Shown here one piece after another: positions 8,138-17,429 of a DNA stretch of 64,000 nucleotides. Positions within the stretch are counted from its first letter, which is position 1; the number at the start of each line of letters is the position of its first letter. Source of the stretch: Pontibacter arcticus (lineage in GTDB: Bacteria > Bacteroidota > Bacteroidia > Cytophagales > Hymenobacteraceae); NCBI RefSeq assembly GCF_003284895.1, contig NZ_QMDV01000001.1, positions 151,080 through 215,079 on the forward strand, in the 5' to 3' direction. Under the pieces are notes generated by a model, which made no database searches, was not told the DNA's origin, and was given only the letters and a program-made list of their open reading frames with translations. A program made the position numbers and the translations under genes.

Positions 8138-9616
8138 ATGAAATTATCTGTTAAGCTCTTTGCGGGCTTCTTACTTATCTCGCTTTTGTTTAGCGCAGTA
8201 GCTATAGTAAACTTTCAGCTATCCGAAACGGTGATCAAGAACACGGAGTGGGTTACGCGCTCTCAGAATGTGGTTCGGAACTCAGCTGCGCTGCAACGTA
8301 ATATCATTGATATGGAAACCGGTATACGGGGCTTTCTCCTGAACGGCAACGAAACATTCCTGCTGCCTTATTACCAATCAAAAAACCAGCTTAACGGCCT
8401 TATAAAAGAGATAAAGGTGTTAACAAAGAGCTCTCCAAGCCAAACGCAGAAGATAGGCGATATTGTAAAGCTGCAGGAAGACTGGCAGCGCAACTATGCC
8501 GAACCCCTCATCCAGATAAAACGCGACAGTACACATACTTACCAGCGTATAAACTATACCCAGCTCGATAGTTTGGTAATGGGCGAAAAACTGATGATGG
8601 ACTCTATCCGAGTGGCTTTCCGGGAATTTAATTCAATAGAGTACCAGATCAGGACAATACGCCGCGACCGCCTGAATGAAAGTATAAATAACACCCGCAC
8701 AGCCTCTACGGCCCTTACTATCTTTTCGATCGTGCTGGGTCTGGGCTGGGCCTGGTACATCACGCGCCTTATTACCCGCCGCATCATTAAAATGGTCACG
8801 CTTGCCGATCAGATATCGAAGGGCGATTACAAAACCCGCATCATCGATACTTCCAAAGATGAACTTAGCCAGCTGTCGTACTCCCTTAACCGGATGTCTA
8901 CCACAATTGATGAGACCTTTAGCGAGCTGGACCGCAAAAACAGAGAGCTTGACCAGTTTGCCTATGTCGTATCCCATGACCTGAAGGCACCGCTCCGGGG
9001 CATAGAGGTTGCATCGCGCTGGGTGGAGGAAGACCTAGGCAGCGACCTGCCCGCCAATATACAGGAGTACCTGATGATGATGCGCGTACGCGTGCACCGC
9101 ATGGAGAACCTGATTAATGGTATCCTGGCACTGTCCCGTATTGGCAGAACAAAGCAAATTGAGGAAGAGGTAGATGTAAACCTGCTGCTGATAGAGGTAA
9201 TTGACATGCTATTGCCGCCCGAAGGATTTATTATTGATGTGCAGGACAACTTACCTACGCTCCATACAGTACATGTACAATTACAACAGGTTTTCACCAA
9301 CCTTATCAGCAACGCCATTAAGTACCACGATAAAAAGCATGGGATTATCAAGGTCAGGCATCAGGAAGAAGAAACCTACCATGTTTTTTCTGTTTCGGAT
9401 GACGGCCCTGGGATAGACCCTGCATATCATGAGCGCATCTTTGTGCTGTTCCAGACGTTGCAGGAACGGGATGCCATAGAAAGTACAGGCGTAGGCTTAA
9501 CAATTGTAAAAAAGATAATTGAGCAACAAGGAGGCACTATTTCGATTACTTCCACACTTGGCAAAGGATCAACTTTTACCTTTACCTGGTTAAAAAACAG
9601 GCAAGTTGAAGTATAA
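8138..9616 (+). CDS. Sensor histidine kinase with CHASE3 and HAMP domains
   Basis: A 492-residue inner-membrane sensor kinase. Helix 1 is at about residues 7-27, a periplasmic four-helix CHASE3 domain at 28-185 (with METGIRGFLLNGNE), helix 2 at about 188-208 and a HAMP linker at 209-262. The dimerisation domain has the H-box SHDLKAPLRGI with His280 as phosphorylation site. The ATPase domain shows the N-box NLISNAIKYHD, the G1 box DDGPGID and the G2 box GVGLTIVKKI. The H-box type is that of Cph1-like bacterial kinases. The response regulator 61 bases downstream is its likely partner. The signal sensed is unknown. Confidence 0.93.
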   Translation: MKLSVKLFAGFLLISLLFSAVAIVNFQLSETVIKNTEWVTRSQNVVRNSAALQRNIIDMETGIRGFLLNGNETFLLPYYQSKNQLNGLIKEIKVLTKSSPSQTQKIGDIVKLQEDWQRNYAEPLIQIKRDSTHTYQRINYTQLDSLVMGEKLMMDSIRVAFREFNSIEYQIRTIRRDRLNESINNTRTASTALTIFSIVLGLGWAWYITRLITRRIIKMVTLADQISKGDYKTRIIDTSKDELSQLSYSLNRMSTTIDETFSELDRKNRELDQFAYVVSHDLKAPLRGIEVASRWVEEDLGSDLPANIQEYLMMMRVRVHRMENLINGILALSRIGRTKQIEEEVDVNLLLIEVIDMLLPPEGFIIDVQDNLPTLHTVHVQLQQVFTNLISNAIKYHDKKHGIIKVRHQEEETYHVFSVSDDGPGIDPAYHERIFVLFQTLQERDAIESTGVGLTIVKKIIEQQGGTISITSTLGKGSTFTFTWLKNRQVEV

Positions 9617-9639
9617 TTCTATAAGTTTATCTAAATTTG
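9605..9639 (+). promoter_or_regulatory. Candidate promoter for the response regulator
   Basis: TAAATTTG at 9632-9639 matches the -7 box TAnnTTTG, with GTTG at 9605-9608 as a weak -33 element 23 bases upstream. It overlaps the end of the kinase gene, so the regulator might also be transcribed alone. Confidence 0.35.
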
Positions 9640-9677
9640 AATCAATAGCATATCCTATTGAAGAGTAAAAAAATATA

Positions 9678-10112
9678 ATGACTACTAAAAATGTGACAAT
9701 CCTTTTAGTTGAAGATGACTATCTGGACATAATGAATGTAGAGCGAGAGCTTAAAAGAATTGATTTAAAACATCCTTTGCACGTAGCCCGCAACGGCAGA
9801 GAAGCACTCGATATGCTACGCGGTGATGGTTTTCCTAAGATAACTCCGGCACCAAGTGTTATTTTACTGGATATCAATATGCCTAAAATGAACGGTCTGG
9901 AGTTTCTGACGGAACTGCGCCACGACCCCGAGTTCAGCCATATCCCTGTTTTTATCATGACTACCTCCAACGAGGAAACCGACCGCATGACAGCCCAGAA
10001 ACTGAACGTGACCGGTTACATCGTAAAACCGCTTTCGTTTGATAGTTTCGAGAACGGTGTTTCTTCTTTAGACAGCTTCAGCCTTTTCCTTGATCTGATC
10101 AAATTGAAATAG
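9678..10112 (+). CDS. Stand-alone response regulator (receiver domain only)
   Basis: The 144-residue protein is a single CheY-like receiver with no output domain. The acidic pocket is D14/D15 (VEDDYLD), the phospho-acceptor is D65 in LLDINMPKMNG, the switch threonine is in FIMTTSNEE and the conserved lysine is K117 in YIVKPLSF. The loop before the acceptor aspartate is long (FPKITPAPS), as in the Rcp1-like regulators that pair with CHASE or phytochrome kinases. The kinase directly upstream is the expected phosphodonor. With no DNA-binding domain, it probably acts through protein contacts or a phosphorelay. Confidence 0.93.
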   Translation: MTTKNVTILLVEDDYLDIMNVERELKRIDLKHPLHVARNGREALDMLRGDGFPKITPAPSVILLDINMPKMNGLEFLTELRHDPEFSHIPVFIMTTSNEETDRMTAQKLNVTGYIVKPLSFDSFENGVSSLDSFSLFLDLIKLK

Positions 10113-10136
10113 AAAGATCATACTTCTCTATTCTAT

Positions 10137-10191
10137 AAGCTAAGAGCCATAAATAAGGTATGATGTATACTTTATTTATGGCTCTTAGCTT
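10137..10191. terminator. Bidirectional terminator between response regulator and rnhB
   Basis: Two perfect 20-base arms (10137-10156 and 10172-10191) enclose a 15-base loop. The right arm touches the rnhB stop codon at 10191-10193. The stem reads AAGCTAAGAGCCATAAATAA and its complement. It can serve both convergent genes. Confidence 0.8.
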
Positions 10192-10766
10192 TACAATAAC
10201 CTGAAACTTTGTCTGTGAAAAGCTGTTGGGCCATATTCAGCAATCGCGGTCCGGTGCATTTTGGTAGGATAGCCTGCATTTTGCTCCCAGCCATACATTG
10301 GGTTTTCATCTGCTAAGCGGCACATCAACTCATCGCGGTACGTTTTAGCAAGTATGGATGCCGCTGCAATGGCCAGGTACTTTCCATCTCCTTTTATGAT
10401 GCAGCTGTGTGGTATAGACTGATAGCTTTTAAACCTGTTGCCATCTATAAGTAAATATTCAGGTGTCAGATTCAGTTTCTCTATAGCCCGGTGCATTGCC
10501 AGAAATGACGCCTGTAATATATTGATCTCATCTATTTCCTGAGGGCTCGCCTCTCCTATCGCCCAGGCAACGGCATCTTTTTTTACATCCTGCTCCAGTG
10601 CATTTCTACGTTTCTGGCTTAACTGCTTCGAGTCGTTCAGGTACGCATGCTGATACGCTTTGGGAAGTATAACAGCCGCTGCTACCACTGGCCCTGCCAG
10701 GCAACCTCTGCCTGCTTCGTCTACGCCGGCTTCTAGTATAAATCCACTGTAATTTGGGAGGAGCAT
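10191..10766 (-). CDS. rnhB: Ribonuclease HII
   Basis: RNase HII nicks the RNA strand of RNA-DNA hybrids and removes misincorporated ribonucleotides. I place the start at 10766 (MLLPNYSGF), giving 191 residues. The frame stays open upstream to 10856, but that part reads through the hairpin at 10799-10828 and gives a non-conserved hydrophobic leader. The GVDEAGRG motif gives catalytic D16 and E17, DSKQLS follows at about 45-50, and LLIDGN supplies a further acidic residue (D108). Length and motif order fit the family. The gene stands alone between two terminator structures. Confidence 0.95.
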   Translation of the reverse strand: MLLPNYSGFILEAGVDEAGRGCLAGPVVAAAVILPKAYQHAYLNDSKQLSQKRRNALEQDVKKDAVAWAIGEASPQEIDEINILQASFLAMHRAIEKLNLTPEYLLIDGNRFKSYQSIPHSCIIKGDGKYLAIAAASILAKTYRDELMCRLADENPMYGWEQNAGYPTKMHRTAIAEYGPTAFHRQSFRLL

Positions 10767-10798
10767 AAATCTATAAGTAAGCTGCAAGTATAAAAATA

Positions 10799-10828
10799 AA
10801 AGCCCGCCTGTCAATAACAGGTGGGCTT
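10799..10828. terminator. Hairpin upstream of rnhB
   Basis: AAAGCCCGCCTGT and ACAGGTGGGCTTT pair with one G-T mismatch around a short loop. It may act as a second terminator for the susD operon, and it argues that rnhB starts downstream of it. Confidence 0.65.
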
Positions 10829-10886
10829 TGGTTGTGTTAAATGTATTATATGCCAATATAAAATTGCTGTAATCAATATTTATAAA

Positions 10887-10917
10887 AAAAGGAGGACTGC
10901 GCGAACAGCCCTCCTTT
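10887..10917 (-). terminator. Terminator of the susC-susD operon
   Basis: A stem built on AAAGGAGG and CCTCCTTT, with a further inner CTG/CAG pairing, lies 32 bases past the susD stop. On the minus strand it is followed by a run of seven T residues, so it is a classical intrinsic terminator. Confidence 0.8.
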
Positions 10918-10948
10918 AACAGTTACCATTTAACTGGTAAAACTATGT

Positions 10949-12448
10949 TTATTGCCTTGTATCCCAGAAAATACGAACTTTCATATCAGGCTTCTGCTTG
11001 ATGTTAGGGTTAGTATTAGTTTCTGCTTCAGGATAATACAATGATCTTGGAATATAATCCGTAGCAGCAATAGATGTTGGTACTGGAGTAATTGCAGGAT
11101 AACCTGTTCTTCTCCAATCGTTCCAAGGCTCTAAAGCAACACCGTAGTTTGCGATGTACTTCTCAGTGATAATCTGACGTAGCATTTCTGCAGTAGATCC
11201 TGTTAATGTACCGTTTGCAGTAACGTAAGCTAACTGTTGTGCAGCCGGAACGTTAGCAGCGGCCATAGAAGCATTGATACCAGCCTGGAAGAAGGTAGTA
11301 GCTGTTGCCACATCATTGCTGAAACGTAAGGCATGCTCAGCTCTGATAAAGTTATACTCCGCGAATGTAAACATACGAATTGGAGCATCGCCGGTGTAAG
11401 CACCGTTGTTAGCCGCATTTGCAGGAACACGACCTTGTGCATCCGGTACCAAAGCAGTCTTTAACGGGCCACGCAGGTAAGTATGCATACGAGAGTATGA
11501 AGTTGACTCAGCATCTCCGGCTGCAGCACCTACATACTGACCTGATCCGAAAGGAAAATCAGTGAAGTAAGTTGAACGGCGCGGATCTGCTTTGCTGTTC
11601 ATCAGATCAACTAAATATTTGTTCGCAAACGTATAGTTCAGACGTGATACTTCAAACTGGTGAATCGGGTTCTGAGATGCTGTTGCATCAACGAAAGTCA
11701 TCTGGAAGTTATCCGCATTCGAACTCATGAATGGTGCTCCACTTGCAATCAGGGCATCCATCTGCGCTTTTGCGAAAGCTGGATCACTCTCACTGTAACG
11801 CAGGAATAAGCGTAGCTTAAGTGAATTAGCAAATTTTTCCCACTTCAAACGGTCACCTCTGTAGATGGTCTCGTTGTTACCAGGAGAAAGCACGGAAGTA
11901 GCAGCTTTTATATCAGTTGTACCTTCATCAATCAATCTGAGAACTTCTTTGTACACATTTGCATCATCATCCAGAGCTGGTGTTGTGTTCTGGGTACCTT
12001 GCAATGCCTCTGTAAATGGTACATCACCCCATACATCTACGGTCTGTGAGTAAGTGTAACCTTTCATAATCTTGGCTATACCTGTGTAATGCGGGCTGCC
12101 CTGGCTATTGTTAATTACATACTCCAGGTCTGGTAAAGCAACTGCAAAGAACGCGTTGTAAAGGTTATTCAGGTCTGATGGCTGAATCAAGTAACGCTGA
12201 TATTCTCTTGTCTGGATGGTAGGACCAGCCTGACCAGAGAATTGCTGCATTACTAAAGAAGTAAAGCGATGCAGATCACTACCATTTCTGAAACCTGTGT
12301 TAACGGTTGCACTTGTTAATACTTGCTGGATAGGTGCCGCAGTAGGGCTGTTAGGGTTAACATTAACATCCAGGAACTCATCGCAAGAACTGAACGTCAG
12401 CATAAATGCTGCTGCTAGTCCGGCTGTTAAATATTTATATTTTTTCAT
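10949..12448 (-). CDS. SusD/RagB-family outer-membrane lipoprotein
   Basis: The 499-residue protein is a SusD-like surface lipoprotein, the substrate-binding lid of a SusC transporter. The signal peptide ends in a lipobox-like FSSC with Cys22 as acylation site. After it comes the typical CDEFLDVNVNPNSPTAA start of the SusD-like 2 group, then a helical TPR-like body. The C-terminal part contains EPWNDWRRTGYP, a common late motif of the family. It follows susC after 17 bases on the same strand. The substrate (glycan, peptide or other) cannot be told, because no glycoside hydrolase, peptidase or regulator is next to the pair. Only one AAGTATA heptamer was seen in the whole susC-susD locus. Confidence 0.95.
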   Translation of the reverse strand: MKKYKYLTAGLAAAFMLTFSSCDEFLDVNVNPNSPTAAPIQQVLTSATVNTGFRNGSDLHRFTSLVMQQFSGQAGPTIQTREYQRYLIQPSDLNNLYNAFFAVALPDLEYVINNSQGSPHYTGIAKIMKGYTYSQTVDVWGDVPFTEALQGTQNTTPALDDDANVYKEVLRLIDEGTTDIKAATSVLSPGNNETIYRGDRLKWEKFANSLKLRLFLRYSESDPAFAKAQMDALIASGAPFMSSNADNFQMTFVDATASQNPIHQFEVSRLNYTFANKYLVDLMNSKADPRRSTYFTDFPFGSGQYVGAAAGDAESTSYSRMHTYLRGPLKTALVPDAQGRVPANAANNGAYTGDAPIRMFTFAEYNFIRAEHALRFSNDVATATTFFQAGINASMAAANVPAAQQLAYVTANGTLTGSTAEMLRQIITEKYIANYGVALEPWNDWRRTGYPAITPVPTSIAATDYIPRSLYYPEAETNTNPNIKQKPDMKVRIFWDTRQ

Positions 12449-12465
12449 CTTTGTAATTCGGTTTA

Positions 12466-15400
12466 TTATAACGTAACTCTTAAGAAAGCACCGTAAGATC
12501 TGGTTTGTGGTAAACCGTTAAACTCAAATCCTTGTGCATTGCTTACACCTAACGTGTTGTTTTCTGGGTCAAGGTGCGGGAAGTTAGGAGCACGCATTAA
12601 CAGGTTTCTTCCGTTAAGACCTATTTCCAGACGGCCAAACGGCGTTTTCTGAACAATAGCAGATGGTACAGAATAGCTGATAGATGCTTCTCTTAAACGA
12701 ATCCAGGTTGCATCATATACATAGCTTTCACCGGCAGTATGCAGCGTAGTAAAATATTGCTCTGTTGTAACTGGCGTTGTGTTAGGAGAACCATCAGCTT
12801 TAACACCTTCAAATATGTAAGGTGTAGCTAATGTACCGTCCGCATTAAATCTGTCGAACTCTGCAGTTTCAGCAACTGAACCACTTCTGATCAGGTCACC
12901 TAAGTTACGTGAGTATACATCGCCACCTTTTCTGATATCAATCAGGAAGTTAAAGTTGATACCTTTGAAGTTTAAGTTGTTCGTGATACCACCAGTCCAG
13001 TCAGGGTTTGTATCGCCAATTTTACGTGATATCGGATCCAGTGAAGGCAAACCAGTTGTGTTGTTGATGATTAATTGCCCATTATCATTGCGCAAGAATG
13101 CAGAACCGTACATTACACCGTAAGGCTGACCAGCTTCCAAACGAATGTTTGGCGTAGTGAAACCAGCAAGGATAATGTTTGGAACACCATCAGCAAGTTG
13201 TAATACTTCGGATCTGTTTCTGGTGAAGTTGAAGCTAACATCCCAAGAGAAGTTTGGTGATTTTACCGGAGAAGCGTTCAGCAAGAACTCTATGCCTTTG
13301 TTTTCCAATGTACCAGCGTTTTTGGTCTGGCTTGTAAACCCGCTTGAGCTGGAAATCGGAACTGCAAAGATTAGGTCTTCAGAATTGGTCTGGTAGTAGT
13401 TGGCTTCAAAACCTAATCTGTTTTTGAAGAACTGCATCTCCAAACCAATTTCTTTTGATGTAGTGAATTCTGGTCTCAGGTTAGGATCACCGGAAGCGTT
13501 TGACAAAGTTCTGCCGCCCAAACCATTATAAGGGAACACAACAGCTGGGCCGAAACCATCTGATGCACCAGCCTGTACAAAGTATGTGTTAGTAGAGAAC
13601 GATGGTGCTTCTTTACCTACTTTAGCATAGTTAGCTTTAATTTTAGCAAACTCGATTACGTTATTCTTTAAAGCAGGGAACGCCTCAGTTGCAATAAAGC
13701 TCACAGCAACAGATGGGTAGAAGTATGAATTCTCGTCTTCACCGAATGTAGAAGAGAAGTCGTTTCTTCCTGTCATGTTCAGCGTTACGAAGTTTTTATA
13801 ACCTACTGTTACGTCAGCAAAGAGACCCACCAGTCTTCTTATATCTCTGTTTGCGCTACCTGTTACAACGGAAGCGTTAGAAATATTCTTAAGGTCTTTG
13901 ATACCTAATGTTTTACCTGTTACTGTAACGTTTTTAGATGAGCTGTGCACAACCTCATTACCTACGTTGAAGCTTAGTTTGAAGTCATCGTTCAGATCGC
14001 GGCTACCAGAAAGTATAAAGTTGGAGTTTACGTTACGGCTCAGGAAGCTTTGATCATAAATACCACCTGTACCAAGTGCAGATACGTTTGCAGCACCTCG
14101 CGCTCCAATCTGGTCGTAACCTTTTGCTACGAAGTTGTATGCATCAACACCTAAGCGGTAGTTAGCGCTTAACCATGGCAACAGGTCGTAAGTAAAGTTA
14201 ACGTTACCGATAACACGGTTTACTTCATCTTCATACGTATTATTTGCAATAGTCCAGTAAGGGTTATCTACTGCATCAAAGTAAATCTGGTTGCCTGCTT
14301 CATCCTGGTAAGGTATACCAGATAAGTTAATGTTGCGCGGAATAAACCAGCCACGGAAGAATGGGTTAGATAGTTGGTTACCCACCTGCGTACGCTCAGA
14401 ATTGCTGTTAACATACTGGAAGTTAATACCAGATGTGAGCTTAGAAGTAATAGCAGACGAACCGTTAAAGGTAAAGTTGTTTCTGTCCAGTGAGTTGTTA
14501 TCCAGAATACCTCTCTCGGCAGTGTTACCATAAGATAAACGGTAACTGGCTTTATCACCACCACCACTGAAACTTAATGTGTTCTGTCTGTTTGTGCCTG
14601 TTTTGAAGATATCCTTGATGTTATCAGGATATGCAGTCAGCGCTTCCTGCTCTCCTCTGAAGTTAGTTACAGTCTGGCCTGCAATACGTGGACCCCATGA
14701 CACGTTACTTGTCGGGATGAAGTTACCACCTGTACCTTGCGCATATTCGTTCTGCCAGTCCGGGAATCTGTTCACATCTACCAGGTTGTAAGAAGAGTTA
14801 AACTCTAATCTGTTTTTCTGGCCGGCTTTTCCTTTTTTAGTGGTGATGATCACAGCACCAGAAGCAGCACGCGATCCATAAAGCGCAGCAGCAGCTGGTC
14901 CTTTCAGGATGTTGATAGACTCGATATCGTCCTGATTAAGGTCAATTGCACGGTTTGAGTTAGAAACACCGTTCTGTAGAGCGTTATCTCCACCACCGTT
15001 ATCAATCGGAACACCGTCTACAACGAATAAAGGCTGGTTATTACCAGTAAACGTTGTATTACCTCTGATAAAGATACCTGAAGATGAACCAACCATACCA
15101 CTGGCACTGGAAATTTTAACACCTGCAACTTTACCAGATAAAGCGTTAACAACGTTTGTAGGGCGTCCAACTATCAGTTCTTCAGCATTTACAGTACCAA
15201 CTGAATAACCTAAGTCTTTTTTCTCTCTCTGGATACCTAGGGCCGTTACTACCACTTCCTGTAACTGCTTATTATCAAGCGACATAGCTACATTAATAGT
15301 GCTTGCATTTCCAATACTACGTTCTACTGCTGTGTAACCAATAAAACGGAACTGCAATGTATTTCCTTCCGCAGGAACATTAATAGAATAAGAGCCATCT

Positions 15401-15570
15401 GCTCCGGTTGCTACCCCAACGGTAGTACCTTTAACGAGAACAGCTACTCCAGGCAGCCCATCTCCTGTCGACTGGTCAGTAACTGTACCAGTTACAGTTT
15501 TGCCCTGTGCCATCGCCTGCTGAAGCAGGACAAGTACCAGAGCAAAACTAATTAGTAATAGTTTTTTCAT
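12466..15570 (-). CDS. SusC/RagA-family TonB-linked outer-membrane transporter
   Basis: A 1034-residue TonB-dependent outer-membrane barrel. Residues 1-21 are a signal peptide ending QAMA. A carboxypeptidase-regulatory-like beta-sandwich follows at about 24-105 (GTVTDQSTGDGLPGVAVLVKGT). The plug domain, at about 115-240, includes the SusC-type segment DDIESINILKGPAAAALYGS. The barrel fills the remainder and ends with the outer-membrane-type strand FLRVTL. With the SusD partner it forms a lid-and-barrel import complex energised by TonB-ExbBD. The upstream 577 AT-rich bases hold no gene and presumably contain its control region. Confidence 0.97.
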   Translation of the reverse strand: MKKLLLISFALVLVLLQQAMAQGKTVTGTVTDQSTGDGLPGVAVLVKGTTVGVATGADGSYSINVPAEGNTLQFRFIGYTAVERSIGNASTINVAMSLDNKQLQEVVVTALGIQREKKDLGYSVGTVNAEELIVGRPTNVVNALSGKVAGVKISSASGMVGSSSGIFIRGNTTFTGNNQPLFVVDGVPIDNGGGDNALQNGVSNSNRAIDLNQDDIESINILKGPAAAALYGSRAASGAVIITTKKGKAGQKNRLEFNSSYNLVDVNRFPDWQNEYAQGTGGNFIPTSNVSWGPRIAGQTVTNFRGEQEALTAYPDNIKDIFKTGTNRQNTLSFSGGGDKASYRLSYGNTAERGILDNNSLDRNNFTFNGSSAITSKLTSGINFQYVNSNSERTQVGNQLSNPFFRGWFIPRNINLSGIPYQDEAGNQIYFDAVDNPYWTIANNTYEDEVNRVIGNVNFTYDLLPWLSANYRLGVDAYNFVAKGYDQIGARGAANVSALGTGGIYDQSFLSRNVNSNFILSGSRDLNDDFKLSFNVGNEVVHSSSKNVTVTGKTLGIKDLKNISNASVVTGSANRDIRRLVGLFADVTVGYKNFVTLNMTGRNDFSSTFGEDENSYFYPSVAVSFIATEAFPALKNNVIEFAKIKANYAKVGKEAPSFSTNTYFVQAGASDGFGPAVVFPYNGLGGRTLSNASGDPNLRPEFTTSKEIGLEMQFFKNRLGFEANYYQTNSEDLIFAVPISSSSGFTSQTKNAGTLENKGIEFLLNASPVKSPNFSWDVSFNFTRNRSEVLQLADGVPNIILAGFTTPNIRLEAGQPYGVMYGSAFLRNDNGQLIINNTTGLPSLDPISRKIGDTNPDWTGGITNNLNFKGINFNFLIDIRKGGDVYSRNLGDLIRSGSVAETAEFDRFNADGTLATPYIFEGVKADGSPNTTPVTTEQYFTTLHTAGESYVYDATWIRLREASISYSVPSAIVQKTPFGRLEIGLNGRNLLMRAPNFPHLDPENNTLGVSNAQGFEFNGLPQTRSYGAFLRVTL

Positions 15571-16147
15571 GTGTGTTTGTGTTTAAGGTGAAATATTAAA
15601 GTAAGCGTGTTTGGTCCTTTTAAGGAAGCAAAAGCCTTTTAGCTTTCGCTTTAAACATACCAGTTCCATACTCTTATTTTAAAGAGATTATAAAGGATAG
15701 TATGATTTTAAAATTTACTTAAAGGGATATGATAGCGCATCTGACCAATGGCTTATCGCTGTAAAAGTATATTTATTACAACATCCTCTTTATTGCCATG
15801 AATTGGGTATTTGCTTTACTTGTTCTCAATATTATACACTAAAAAACAGAAAAGCAACTTTAAAACATCTGTTGCCTAAAATATTTCTTAATAATACGAT
15901 AATTTAAAACTACCCTGATAATCAATGTTTAAACCATAATTAACAATATCCAGCTTCATCCCCTCTTTTGCAGGCAAGTTAGGGTTCTTGGTTTAAGGCA
16001 GACTTAATTTAAAATAATCCAGCTTATAAATAGCTGCTATTACCCAATATTACCCATATAAAATATACATTTTTCAAGGGTTAACTTCAAAACTGAAATT
16101 TTTAAAACCTACAAATAATACATTCCTTGTTACAACATCGTTTATAC
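15571..16147. other. Long AT-rich gene-free region upstream of susC
   Basis: About 577 bases without a convincing reading frame. The composition is clearly more AT-rich than the flanking genes, with many homopolymer A and T runs. I see no clear TAnnTTTG box pointing at susC, no tRNA and no obvious structured RNA. One AAGTATA copy lies near 15765. Confidence 0.5.
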
Positions 16148-16209
16148 AACCTTCTTTAAAAGAAAAGCCCCGAAGCACATGCTTCGGGGCTTTTCTTTTA
16201 AAGAAGGTT
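16148..16209. terminator. Perfect 29-bp terminator hairpin after prfB
   Basis: Arms at 16148-16176 and 16181-16209 are perfect complements over 29 bases with an ACAT loop. The core is GCCCCGAAGC with A-rich and T-rich outer arms, so it works in both directions. It ends 10 bases past the prfB stop codon. Its length is unusual for an intrinsic terminator. Confidence 0.9.
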
Positions 16210-16219
16210 TCTGAAATTA

Positions 16220-17297
16220 TTAAGCCTGCATCAGGTAAGCTTTAATATAATCATCCAGATCGCCGTCGAGTACGTTCTGTACATCGGTGCGCTCTACTCC
16301 TGTTCTTATGTCTTTGATGAGTTTATACGGGTGAAGAACATAGTTACGAATCTGCGAACCAAAGTCAATGCGCTTTTTCGTGCTTTCTATCCGGTCGCGC
16401 TCTGCGTTCATTTTTTCGATTTCAATCTGGTATAACCTGGATTTTAGCATGCGCAGCGCGTGCTCTTTGTTCATGAGCTGCGAGCGTTCGATCTGGCATT
16501 CGATCACAATGCCGGTTGGTTTGTGCTTTAATCTCACGGCTGTTTCTACCTTGTTCACGTTCTGGCCACCTGCGCCGCCTGCACGGTAGGTATCCCAGTC
16601 AATGTCGCTCAGGTTAATCTCAATATTGATCGTATCATCTACTACCGGATAAGCAAAAACCGAAGCAAACGAAGTGTGCCGCCTGCCACCCGAATCGAAC
16701 GGAGAAATACGAACCAGCCGGTGCACGCCAATCTCAGACTTAAGGTAGCCGTAAGCAAAGTCGCCGGTAATTTCGAGTGTAGCTGATTTTATACCTGCGC
16801 CTTCGCCGGCATTGTAGTTCAGCTGTTTTACAGCAAACTTATGCGACTCGGCCCACATAATATACATACGCATCAGCATCTCGGCCCAGTCCTGGCTTTC
16901 GGTGCCACCTGCTCCCGGGTTAATTTCGATGATAGCACTGAGCTGGTCTTCTTCCCCGCTTAGCATACGCTTAAACTCCAGCCCTTCTACCGCATCCGTA
17001 GCGTTTTTATATTCTTTCTGAATATCTTCTTCGGATACATCCCCTTCTTTGTAGAAATCGAACAGCACTTCAAAATCAGATACCGCTTTTTCTACTTCTT
17101 CGTAATGGTTGGTCCAGTTCTTTACCAGTTTAATCTCTTTCAGAATCTTTTCGGCTTCTTTCGGATCATCCCAGAAATCGGATGCGGTGGTTTGCTCTTC
17201 TGTGGCGGCTACCTGCTCTTTTTTAGCATCGTAGTCAAAGGTACCTCCTCAAAGCCTCTACACGGGCTTTTAACTCTTTTACCTGATCAGTTGTCAT
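16220..17297 (-). CDS. prfB: Peptide chain release factor 2, made by programmed +1 frameshift
   Basis: RF2 ends translation at UGA and UAA. The gene is read in two frames. Translation starts at 17297, gives 20 residues ending R-R-Y-L, and meets an in-frame TGA at 17235-17237. The site reads AGG AGG TAC CTT TGA C, the classical RF2 slip site with an internal Shine-Dalgarno-like AGGAGG. A +1 slip on CTT skips the T at 17237 and reads GAC onward to the stop at 16220, for 358 residues in total. The anticodon-mimic SPF motif ([12 protein letters not shown]) and the catalytic GGQ ([14 protein letters not shown]) are present. A gene call made from the second frame alone would lose about 77 N-terminal residues. 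Low RF2 raises slippage, so the gene is autoregulated. Confidence 0.96.
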
Positions 17298-17339
17298 GGT
17301 TTTATTTTTTTGTTGGAAATGTGATTTGCTGTAAATAAT

Positions 17340-17382
17340 AAGATGCTGAAGTATAAACAAATGAGTTATACTTCAGCATCTT
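17340..17382. terminator. Hairpin between ilvE and prfB with AAGTATA in its stem
   Basis: Arms at 17340-17356 and 17366-17382 are perfect 17-base complements around a 9-base loop. The arms read AAGATGCTGAAGTATAA and its complement, so the heptamer and its inverse form the inner stem. It lies 48 bases past the ilvE stop and is a likely terminator for that operon. Confidence 0.7.
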
Positions 17383-17429
17383 ACTGAAAATTTTATACTT
17401 TAGATAACTAAGCCGAATGCTGTTACACG

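Noticed and set aside
10767-10856. Upstream extension of rnhB giving 221 residues
   Set aside because: The extra 30 residues are read through a terminator hairpin and do not resemble RNase HII, so the start at 10766 is preferred.
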